Shown here: positions 1 to 5,913 of the stretch, piece by piece
Position numbering within the stretch: the stretch's first letter is position 1
Layout of the letters: each line of letters starts with the position of its first letter
Assembly: GCA_035656335.1 (NCBI GenBank)
Contig: DASRSS010000066.1
Span: 1 to 6,112, forward strand
Direction: 5' to 3'
DNA: 6,112 bases
From: DASRSS01 sp035656335
GTDB lineage: Bacteria; Actinomycetota; Actinomycetes; Mycobacteriales; Jatrophihabitantaceae
The notes under the pieces: model-generated
Database searches by the model: none
What the model saw: only the letters and a program-made list of their open reading frames with translations
Told to the model about the DNA's origin: nothing
Position numbers and translations under genes: made by a program

Positions 1-1217
1 CCGTCGAAGGCGGTCGAGATCGCGTCGGTGAGCGCGCGGTACGCGGGCGTGTCCAGCGGCACCAGGCACGGCGCGACGCCGCCGCCCTCCCACTCGACGG
101 TGGCGGTGATGCCGTCCGGGGTGTGCTCGGTGACGAACCGGTCCACCCCGGCGATGATCTTGGACGGGACCTGCGCGGCGACCAGCCGGAAGGACAGCTT
201 CACGAACGCGTCGCTCGGCACGATCGTCTTGCCGCCGTCGCCCTGGTAGCCGCCGCCGATGCCGTTGACCTCCGCGGTCGGCCGGGCGCCGATCCGCTCC
301 AGCGTCGTGTAGCCGCGCTCGCCGGACAGTGCCCGCGACTGCGCGACGGCCAGGAACTCGTCGTCGTCCGACGGCACCTGGGCGAACAGCTCCCGCTCGG
401 CCGCGGTCAGCTCGAGGACGTCGTCGTAGAAACCGGGAACCTGCACGTGGCCGTCCGCGTCGTGCAGCGCGGCCACCAGCCGGGCGATGCCGGTGGCCGG
501 GTTCGGCACGGCGCCGCCGAAGACGCCGGAGTGCAGGTCCAGGTCGGGGCCGTGGAAGTGCACGGTGCAGCTGACCAGGCCGCGCATTCCGGTCACCGTG
601 GTCGGCTTGTCGGGCGCGACCATGCCGGTGTCGGTGATGACGACGACGTCGCAGTCGAGCCGGTCGCGCCGGTCGGCGAGCAGCCGCTCGAAGTTCGGCG
701 AGCCGGACTCCTCCTCGCCCTCGATCAGGAACTTCAGCGTGACCGCCGGGCTGGTGCGTCCGGTCGCGGCGAGGTGCGCGCGCAGGCCGAGCAGGTGGAA
801 CAGCAGCTGGCCCTTGTCGTCGGACGCGCCACGCGCCCGCAGCAGGTCCCCTCCCCCGGCGGCTACGCCCTCACTGCCGGGGGTACCCCCACTCACCGTC
901 GGGTCGAACGGATCGGTGTGCCACAACTCGATCGGGTCGACCGGCTGCACGTCGTGGTGCCCGTACACGAGCACGACCGGCGCGTCCGCGTCGTCGCTGG
1001 GCCACTCGGCGTACACGGTGGGCCGCCCGGCGGTGGGCCAGATCTCGACGGTCGGGAAACCGGTGCGCCGCGCCGCGTCGGCGAACCACTCGGCGCTGCG
1101 CTCGACGTCGCCGTGGTGCTCGGGCTGGGCGCTGATGCCTGGGATCCGCAGCCAGCGGTCGAGGTCGTCGAGTAGGTCCTGGCGGTGGTCGGCGATGAAG
1201 GCGCGTTCGGTAGTCAC
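1..1217 (-). CDS. M20-family metallopeptidase (dipeptidase/deacylase), C-terminus cut by window
   Basis: 405 codons are present; the family is usually about 440-460 residues, so roughly 40-60 residues, including the last metal-ligand His, lie left of the window. Di-metal motifs are in order: YGHHDVQP (H87, D89), RGASDDKGQ (D133), EGEEESGS (general base E169, ligand E170) and TDTGM (D196). The lid-domain signature DLHSG follows at 227-231. This is the M20 dipeptidase-like group (carnosinase/ACY1 relatives), which hydrolyses dipeptides or N-acyl amino acids with Zn or Mn in the cytoplasm. Beside an N-acyltransferase and an N-succinylamino acid racemase, the inferred role is removal of the acyl group from the L-product, though plain dipeptidase activity is equally compatible with the motifs. 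The GTG at 1217 gives the usual N-terminus (VTTERAFIADHRQDLLDDLDRWLRIPGIS without a signal peptide when read in two parts), but no strong ribosome binding site. Residues 109-123 are an unusual insertion from a palindromic repeat. All visible catalytic residues are intact. Confidence 0.88.
   Translation of the reverse strand, partial: MTTERAFIADHRQDLLDDLDRWLRIPGISAQPEHHGDVERSAEWFADAARRTGFPTVEIWPTAGRPTVYAEWPSDDADAPVVLVYGHHDVQPVDPIELWHTDPFDPTVSGGTPGSEGVAAGGGDLLRARGASDDKGQLLFHLLGLRAHLAATGRTSPAVTLKFLIEGEEESGSPNFERLLADRRDRLDCDVVVITDTGMVAPDKPTTVTGMRGLVSCTVHFHGPDLDLHSGVFGGAVPNPATGIARLVAALHDADGHVQVPGFYDDVLELTAAERELFAQVPSDDDEFLAVAQSRALSGERGYTTLERIGARPTAEVNGIGGGYQGDGGKTIVPSDAFVKLSFRLVAAQVPSKIIAGVDRFVTEHTPDGITATVEWEGGGVAPCLVPLDTPAYRALTDAISTAFD
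849..893. repeat. Small palindromic repeat inserted in frame in the M20 gene
   Basis: GGGGGTACCCCC at 879-890 is a perfect 12-bp palindrome. It shares its G run with a second inverted repeat: CCCCCGGC (853-860) and GCCGGGGG (876-883) around a 15-base loop. The block of about 45 bases encodes S109 to G123 (SGGTPGSEGVAAGGG), a Gly-rich loop between FDPTV and DLLRARGASDDKG, where relatives have only a few residues. The reading frame is kept. From memory, short repeats with a GGGGGTACCCCC core next to a longer G/C stem are scattered through Streptomyces and related genomes, usually between genes. Exact boundaries are estimated from where family-like protein sequence resumes. Confidence 0.6.
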
Positions 1218-1261
1218 ATCACGCGACGCTAGCCCACGCCGCTGTGCCCGAACCGTGCGCC

Positions 1262-1576
1262 TCAGAGCAGGCGCACCAGCTGCGCGATCAGCTCGGCCAG
1301 CGCGGGCAGGATCATGCCGAGGCTGCCGTACAGAACAACCGCGGCACGCTCGCGGCGGCCGGCCTCGGACAGGCCGATCCCCACCGCGGCGACGACGATC
1401 GCGGCGACCGCCGCGACGAGCGGCACGGCGTACGCCAGCAGTGCGCCGAGCGCGACACCGGCCAGCGCGGCGCGAGCGGTCGCAGGTACCGCGAGATGGA
1501 CACGCGCCGCGCTCCGGTCGCGGGGAACCGCGCGGCGTTCGGCGGTCGTGGTCATGGCGCCAGTGTGGGCAGTCAT
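1262..1576 (-). CDS. Small predicted membrane protein of unknown function
   Basis: A 104-residue protein I do not recognise. The N-terminal 35 or so residues are polar and Arg-rich (AERRAVPRDRSAARVH). A long Ala/Val/Leu-rich hydrophobic stretch at 36-69 is enough for one long or two short membrane segments. A short charged loop follows (EAGRRERA, 71-78), then a second hydrophobic segment at 79-101 (VVLYGSLGMILPALAELIA). This looks like a real two-to-three-segment membrane protein with positive residues in the loop. The ATG at 1576 and the internal ATG at 1555 (MTTTAERR) are both possible starts, and neither has an obvious ribosome binding site. It sits between the regulator and the M20 gene, 44 bases from the latter. 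Nothing in it suggests a transporter or enzyme motif; a link to the pathway is only positional. Confidence 0.6.
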   Translation of the reverse strand: MTAHTGAMTTTAERRAVPRDRSAARVHLAVPATARAALAGVALGALLAYAVPLVAAVAAIVVAAVGIGLSEAGRRERAAVVLYGSLGMILPALAELIAQLVRLL

Positions 1577-1623
1577 GAGTGGGAATCCGTTCGGCGGTCG
1601 GAAAGAGCTACTGATGACTTCCG

Positions 1624-1662
1624 GCTGCCTACCCGCCTGGCGGCGAGGCCCTAACGGGCAGC
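1624..1662 (-). terminator. Possible hairpin terminator after the regulator gene
   Basis: Just 4 bases after the regulator TAA stop, outer arms GCTGCC and GGCAGC enclose 27 bases with further inner pairing (CCGCC/GGCGG). No T-rich run follows, which is common in high-GC actinobacteria but leaves the call weak. If real, it would separate the small membrane protein and M20 genes from the regulator transcript. The rest of the 90-base gap shows no recognisable feature. Confidence 0.3.
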
Positions 1663-1666
1663 TGTG

Positions 1667-3331
1667 TTACGGCCTGGCCACGATTCGCAGCTGCAGCATC
1701 GCCGAGAACCGGGCCTGCGAGTCGTTCAGGTCGATCTGGCCGACCTCCGCGAGCCGCCGCAGCCGGTACCGGAACGTGTTCGGGTGGACGTACACGGCGG
1801 CGGACGCGGCGATCACGTCGCCGAACGCGTCCAGCCACGCCCGCAGCGTTTCGACCAGGTTGGTGTTGTGCTGCTGGTCGTACGCGATCAGCCGCGCGAC
1901 CGCGCCGGTGGGCTGGTCGCCGCGCGCCGTGACCAGGTCGCGCAGCTCGAGCATCAGCGCCTCGACGTGCACGTCGCTGAGCCGCGCCGTCCGCACGGTG
2001 CCGTGCCCGGCGCGCAGCACGCGCAGCGCCCGGTCGGCACAGCCGCGCGCGTGCGCGAGGTCGGTGACGCCGTGCGCGACCGGTCCGATGCCGATCACCG
2101 CGCGGCTGCGGTCGCCCACGCGGTCCAGGAAGTCCGCAGCGATGCGCAGCGCGCGCTGCTCGCCGTCGTCGTCCTGGCGCGCGACGGGAACCAGGCCGTA
2201 CGCCACGTCGCCGACCAATGCCGCCGCGCACCGGGGGTGCACCGCGGACAGGTGCATGCCGAACGCGTCGGTCAGCCGCTGCCGCTCCGCGGTCAGCGAG
2301 GCGTCGGTGTCGATGGACGGGCCGTCCTCGGCGTCCGCGATCGCGAGGGCGAGCACGACGACCGGCTGGTCGGCCAGGCCGAGCCGGTCCAGTGCCTCGC
2401 GGGCGCCCGGTCCGCCCTCGAGCGCGGTGCCGAGCAGGTCGGCGCGCAGCCGCCGCTCGACGTCGGCGCCGGCCCGGATGCGCAGCATGTGCAGCGCCAC
2501 CAGCTTCGCGGCGTCGCGCAGCGCCACGTTGCGCTCCTCGCTTAGCGGCTCGCGGACGGCGGCCCAGATCGAGCCGAGCACCTCGTCGCCGGCGCGGACG
2601 GCGACGGCCACCCGCGGCAGCGCGAACTCGTCCGGGTCGGCGGCGGCCGGCGCGACGTACACCGGGTCCTCGCTGCGGTACAGCTGCCGGAACACGCCCT
2701 GCTCGGTCAACATGCGCGAGTAGCGCTCCGGCACCCGGCGGCCCAGGATCGTCTCGACGCGGGACGCGTCGGCCTCGTCCTGCCGGCCGGAGAAGGCGAG
2801 CACTCGGGAGCTGCGGTCCTCGATCGTGACCGGCGCGTCCAGCAGCGCCGCGACGGCGTTGGCCAGCGCGAACAGGTCCCCGGAGCCGATCCCGCCGAGC
2901 GTCTCGGGTTCCCCGTCGCCGACGTCGCCCTCGGCGAGCAGCGAGCGCAGCAGCGCGGCGAGCTGCGTCCACGAGGCGCCGCGGGTGAGCGCGAGGACCG
3001 CGACACCGGTCCGCTCGGCGGCCGCCTTGATCGCGCTGTCGGCGGGCACCGGCGCGCGCAGCACGAGCCCGGCCGCGTGCTGCGTGCCGAGCTCGGTGAG
3101 CAGGTCGACGATCTCCTGGACGTCGCGCAGCCCGACGCCGAGGACGAGCGCGTGGCGCGGCAGCACCGGGGCGTCCACCGGGTCGTGGATCGCGATGCCG
3201 CCGATCTCGCGGGTGGGCTCCCGATCGGGGTCGCTGTCGCCGTGCACCAGCTCCAGCAGGGTGGCGCCGAGATCGTCGAGCACCCTGCCGAGGCTGGCGC
3301 GAGGACGCAGGTTCACAGCCGCGAGCACCAC
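1667..3331 (-). CDS. PucR/CdaR-family transcriptional regulator
   Basis: A 554-residue cytoplasmic regulator. The N-terminal 130 or so residues (RASLGRVLDDLGATLLELVHG onward, with HALVLGVGL) resemble the PucR-type ligand-sensing domain. A GAF-like middle section runs roughly 145-285 (DLFALANAVAALLDAPVTIED onward), followed by a CdaR GGDEF-like domain. The C-terminus (about 489-550) is the PucR helix-turn-helix, with the signature VHPNTFRYRLRR at 515-526 and the usual ARFSAMLQLRI tail. Family members usually activate catabolic operons for nitrogen compounds (purines, proline, GABA, sugar acids) in response to the substrate. Here the genes on both sides encode amino acid derivative-processing enzymes, so it probably controls this cluster; the ligand is unknown. 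The start is uncertain: GTG codons at 3331, 3328 and 3316 are all possible and none has a clear ribosome binding site. It is followed by TAA and a possible hairpin. Confidence 0.9.
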   Translation of the reverse strand: MVLAAVNLRPRASLGRVLDDLGATLLELVHGDSDPDREPTREIGGIAIHDPVDAPVLPRHALVLGVGLRDVQEIVDLLTELGTQHAAGLVLRAPVPADSAIKAAAERTGVAVLALTRGASWTQLAALLRSLLAEGDVGDGEPETLGGIGSGDLFALANAVAALLDAPVTIEDRSSRVLAFSGRQDEADASRVETILGRRVPERYSRMLTEQGVFRQLYRSEDPVYVAPAAADPDEFALPRVAVAVRAGDEVLGSIWAAVREPLSEERNVALRDAAKLVALHMLRIRAGADVERRLRADLLGTALEGGPGAREALDRLGLADQPVVVLALAIADAEDGPSIDTDASLTAERQRLTDAFGMHLSAVHPRCAAALVGDVAYGLVPVARQDDDGEQRALRIAADFLDRVGDRSRAVIGIGPVAHGVTDLAHARGCADRALRVLRAGHGTVRTARLSDVHVEALMLELRDLVTARGDQPTGAVARLIAYDQQHNTNLVETLRAWLDAFGDVIAASAAVYVHPNTFRYRLRRLAEVGQIDLNDSQARFSAMLQLRIVARP

Positions 3332-3393
3332 CTGAAACTAGGAGGGAAGCAGCCAGCCTAGTTCGTCCGCGCACACCAGATCGAGTGTTCGTC

Positions 3394-3409
3394 TTGTCCG
3401 GACGGACAA
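3394..3409. promoter_or_regulatory. Inverted repeat, candidate operator of the PucR-type regulator
   Basis: TTGTCCG-GA-CGGACAA is a perfect 7-base inverted repeat with a 2-base spacer, in the 84-base gap between the serine hydrolase stop and the regulator start, 62 bases upstream of that start. GTTCGTC occurs as a direct repeat at 3361-3367 and 3387-3393 nearby. A weak -10-like TAGGCT lies at 3355-3360 on the minus strand, without a convincing -35. Symmetry and position fit a dimeric regulator site, perhaps autoregulatory. As RNA it could also fold as a 6-bp stem with a 4-base loop after the serine hydrolase gene, but no T-rich tract follows, so a terminator is less likely. Confidence 0.4.
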
Positions 3410-3415
3410 CGGGCG

Positions 3416-4795
3416 TCAGCTCGCGGGCGTCCGCGCGAAGCGCCGGCCACCGAGGCTGATCGCCTCGACCCGGCCGTCCGCGTCGCGGTTGAAGAAGCCG
3501 CGCAGGCCCTTCATCGCGCCGTCCCCGACGTAGTAGCGGTCGCCCGGGCCGTCGATCAGGCCGAGCAGGATCGGCTCGTCGAAGCGGTCCAGATCGCCCA
3601 CCTCGGCCAGCAGCTCCGGGCGGATCGTGATCTTGGCGGCGAGCCGTCCCTCGCGGCCGGTGATGTCGACGGTCATCGCCACCGTGTCGTCGTAGTGCCC
3701 GGCGTATTGCTCGAGCAGGTCGGCCGGCGCGTCCAGGATCTCCGGCTCGGCGTCGACCACGCCGAGGTACGCCTCCATCGCCCAGTCGACGAGTTCGGTG
3801 TTGAGCTGCTCGCCGCTCGGGCCGCAGTTGGTCAGCACGGTCACGGCGAAGTTGCGTTCGGGCACCATCGAGAACGCCGAGTGCTGCCCGATCGTCGTGC
3901 CGCCGTGCCCGACGACGAGAACGTCGCCGACCTGCCGCAGCATCCACGAGATCCCGATCGCGTCGCCCAGCGCGTGACCGGGCGTCTCGACGGTCGGCTG
4001 CCGCATGGAGCGCACCAGCTCGGCGGGCAGCAGCTGTGTGCCGTCGGCGGTGCGCCCGTCGGCGAGGTGGAACTTGGCCCAGGCGATCTGGTCGCCGACC
4101 GTGGCGGACATGCCGCCGGCCGGGTTGCCGTTGCGCGGCAGCGCCCATGGCCGGGCGATCTTGACCACGCCCTCGGCGTTGTTGCTGTGCCCGACGGCGA
4201 ACCGCCGGGTCATCACGTCGTTCGGGAAGAAGAACGTGTCGGCCAGGCCCAGCGGGGTGAGCAGCAGCTCGCCGATTGCCCGCTCGAACGTCATTCCGGT
4301 GACCTTCTCGATCACCCGGCCGGCGAGCGACAGCGACGCGTTGTTGTAGGACACCTCGGCGCCCAGCGGCGTGACCTGCTCGATGCCGGCCATCGCCTCG
4401 ACGTACCGGGCCAGCGCATCGTCGCCGTTGCCGGTGTCCTTCTCGAAGTCGCCGGCCCAGCCCGCGGTGTGGTTGAGCAGCTGCAGCACGGTGACCTTCT
4501 CGGCCACCGACTCGTCCTTGAGCTTCAGCTCGGGCACGTACGTGCGCACCGGCGCGTCGAGTTCGACCTTGCCCTGGTCGACGAGTCGCAGGATCGCGGT
4601 CGCGGTGTACGTCTTGCCGGTCGAGCCGAACTGGAACAGCGTGGACGCGTCGACCGGCAGCGGGTTCTCGACGCTGGTGACGCCGTGGAACGCGTAGTGG
4701 TCCACGCCGTCGTGGTGGACGCCGACGGCCGCGCCGGGCACGCCGAGCCGCGAGGCCCGCTCGGCGAGTTCGGCCGCGAGATCGTTCTCGGTCAT
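3416..4795 (-). CDS. Cytoplasmic serine hydrolase, beta-lactamase / peptidase S12 family
   Basis: A 459-residue penicillin-recognising-fold hydrolase with all three active-site motifs: S58-T-G-K61 (nucleophile Ser and base Lys), Y150-N-N152, and H297-G-G299 in place of KTG. LLNHTAGW at 106-113 is also typical of class C-like esterases and D-aminopeptidases. The last 110 or so residues form a separate, probably beta-rich domain, as in many S12 members. There is no signal peptide or lipobox: the N-terminus begins MTENDLAAELAERASRLGVPG. The enzyme should therefore be cytoplasmic, which argues against a role in antibiotic resistance or cell-wall crosslinking. It follows the racemase gene by 11 bases and is probably in the same transcript. 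S12 members include D-aminopeptidases, D-amino acid amidases/esterases and DD-peptidases, so releasing D-amino acids that feed the racemase pathway is a reasonable inference, but the substrate cannot be read. The start at 4795 is chosen over an in-frame ATG at 4822 because the latter overlaps the racemase and lacks a ribosome binding site. Confidence 0.88.
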   Translation of the reverse strand: MTENDLAAELAERASRLGVPGAAVGVHHDGVDHYAFHGVTSVENPLPVDASTLFQFGSTGKTYTATAILRLVDQGKVELDAPVRTYVPELKLKDESVAEKVTVLQLLNHTAGWAGDFEKDTGNGDDALARYVEAMAGIEQVTPLGAEVSYNNASLSLAGRVIEKVTGMTFERAIGELLLTPLGLADTFFFPNDVMTRRFAVGHSNNAEGVVKIARPWALPRNGNPAGGMSATVGDQIAWAKFHLADGRTADGTQLLPAELVRSMRQPTVETPGHALGDAIGISWMLRQVGDVLVVGHGGTTIGQHSAFSMVPERNFAVTVLTNCGPSGEQLNTELVDWAMEAYLGVVDAEPEILDAPADLLEQYAGHYDDTVAMTVDITGREGRLAAKITIRPELLAEVGDLDRFDEPILLGLIDGPGDRYYVGDGAMKGLRGFFNRDADGRVEAISLGGRRFARTPAS

Positions 4796-4801
4796 GTCGT
4801 G

Positions 4802-4807
4802 CCTCTC
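4802..4807 (-). promoter_or_regulatory. Ribosome binding site of the serine hydrolase gene
   Basis: The minus strand reads GAGAGG with 6 bases between it and the ATG at 4795. Its first G is the last base of the racemase TAG stop codon. This decides the start codon and suggests translation of the two genes is coupled. Confidence 0.75.
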
Positions 4808-5913
4808 TACGTGGACAGCCATTCGGTACTGGTGGTCACCGCGTCGAGCTGCTCCGGGATCGGGTCGACGCCGATCCCGGGTGCCGTCGGAACGTCCAGG
4901 TATCCCTCGGCGAGCACGAACGGCGCGGTGATGTCGGTGCGGTAGTAGCGGTCGGACGCGGACGTGTCACCGGGCAGGGTGAAGCCGGGCAGCGCGGCGA
5001 GCGCGACGTTGGCGGCGCGGCCGATCCCGGTCTCGAGCATGCCGCCGCACCAGACCGGGACCCCGTGCGCGAGGCAGACGTCGTGGATGCGGCGCGCCTC
5101 CAGGTAGCCGCCGACGCGTCCCGGCTTGATGTTGACGATCGAGCACGCGCCCAGCCGGATGGCGTCGGCCGCGGCGCGCGCCGACACGATCGACTCGTCC
5201 AGGCAGATCGGGGTGCGGACGAGCTTGGCGAGGTCGGCGTGCCCGAGCACGTCCTCCTCGTCCAGCGGCTGCTCCATCAGCAGCAGGTTGAACGGGTCCA
5301 GCTGCGCGAGCAGCCGCGCGTCGCCGAGGGTGTACGCGGCGTTCGCGTCGACCTGCAGCAACACGTCGTCGCCGAACCGCTCGCGGACCGCGCGCACCGG
5401 CTCGACGTCCCAGCCCGGCTGGATCTTGAGCTTGATGCGGACGTAGCCGTCGGCGAGGAATCCCCCTACCGCATCGAGCAGTTCGGGGATCGAGTTCATG
5501 ATCCCGACGGACACTCCGCACGGGACCCGGTCGTGGACGGCGCCCAGCTCGCGGGCGAGCGGGCGTCCCTGCGCGCGCAGCTCGGCGTCGAGCACGGCCA
5601 TCTCCAGCGCGGCCTTGGCCATCCGGTGCCCGCGCACGCCGGCGAGCGCGGGCGCGACCCGGGTGGCGTCCAGCTGCTGCTCGGCGGCGAGCAGCGGGAC
5701 GAGGAAGCGGCGCAGCACGTCAGCCGCGGCGTCCGCATACTCCGAGGAGTACATCGGCCGGGACATCGCGACGCATTCGCCCCAGCCCTCCGCGTCGTCG
5801 GTGACCACGCGCAGCAGCAGGATGTCGCGCAGTGACTCCACGCCGAACGACGTGCGGAACGGCGCTACGAGCGGCATCTGGATCCGCCGCAGCTCGACAC
5901 CTGTCAGCTTCAT
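4807..5913 (-). CDS. menC: N-succinylamino acid racemase / o-succinylbenzoate synthase (enolase superfamily)
   Basis: A 368-residue protein of the muconate-lactonizing subgroup of the enolase superfamily. It has an N-terminal capping domain (about 1-125), a (beta/alpha) barrel, and a C-terminal cap. The catalytic set is complete: K161-x-K163 (RIKLKI), metal ligands D189 (QVDAN), E214 (MEQPL) and D239 (CLDES), and the second base K263 (NIKPGR). Barrel strand 8 carries GGMLETGIGR, as in the NSAR/OSBS family, rather than the D-x-D motif of dipeptide epimerases. From memory, the sequence and numbering match the Amycolatopsis N-acylamino acid racemase almost position for position. Family members racemise N-succinyl (or N-acyl) amino acids and often also make o-succinylbenzoate for menaquinone. 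No other menaquinone gene is visible and the neighbours are an acyltransferase and a peptidase, so racemisation in a D-to-L amino acid route is the likelier job. The ATG at 5913 is preceded 7 bases upstream by a strong purine-rich ribosome binding site and begins MKLTGVELRR, the usual family start. Confidence 0.93.
   Translation of the reverse strand: MKLTGVELRRIQMPLVAPFRTSFGVESLRDILLLRVVTDDAEGWGECVAMSRPMYSSEYADAAADVLRRFLVPLLAAEQQLDATRVAPALAGVRGHRMAKAALEMAVLDAELRAQGRPLARELGAVHDRVPCGVSVGIMNSIPELLDAVGGFLADGYVRIKLKIQPGWDVEPVRAVRERFGDDVLLQVDANAAYTLGDARLLAQLDPFNLLLMEQPLDEEDVLGHADLAKLVRTPICLDESIVSARAAADAIRLGACSIVNIKPGRVGGYLEARRIHDVCLAHGVPVWCGGMLETGIGRAANVALAALPGFTLPGDTSASDRYYRTDITAPFVLAEGYLDVPTAPGIGVDPIPEQLDAVTTSTEWLST

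Noticed and set aside
879..890. GGGGGTACCCCC as an operator or terminator
   Set aside because: It lies in the middle of an intact coding frame and forms part of a larger repeat block, so a regulatory role for a neighbouring gene is unlikely.
123..1175. Long plus-strand open frames opposite the M20 gene (also 487-1578, 3695-4945 and 5065-5835 opposite other genes)
   Set aside because: They lie antisense to well-supported genes, have low-complexity composition and show no domain motifs.
3394..3409. Intrinsic terminator of the serine hydrolase gene
   Set aside because: The stem is only 6-7 bp with a tiny loop and no T-rich tract; an operator fits its symmetry and position better.
1629..4148. 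An 839-codon open frame on the minus strand spanning the regulator and most of the serine hydrolase
   Set aside because: It is an Arg/Ala/Gly-rich shadow in another frame of two genes with clear family motifs; such long open frames are expected at this GC content.
4796..4822. Nine-residue N-terminal extension of the serine hydrolase (MAVHVERHD)
   Set aside because: It overlaps the racemase end and lacks a ribosome binding site, while GAGAGG is correctly spaced before the ATG at 4795.
4807..5913. Possible L-Ala-D/L-Glu dipeptide epimerase
   Set aside because: The strand-8 region reads GGMLETGIGR, as in NSAR/OSBS enzymes, not the D-x-D motif of dipeptide epimerases, and the overall sequence matches the Amycolatopsis racemase.
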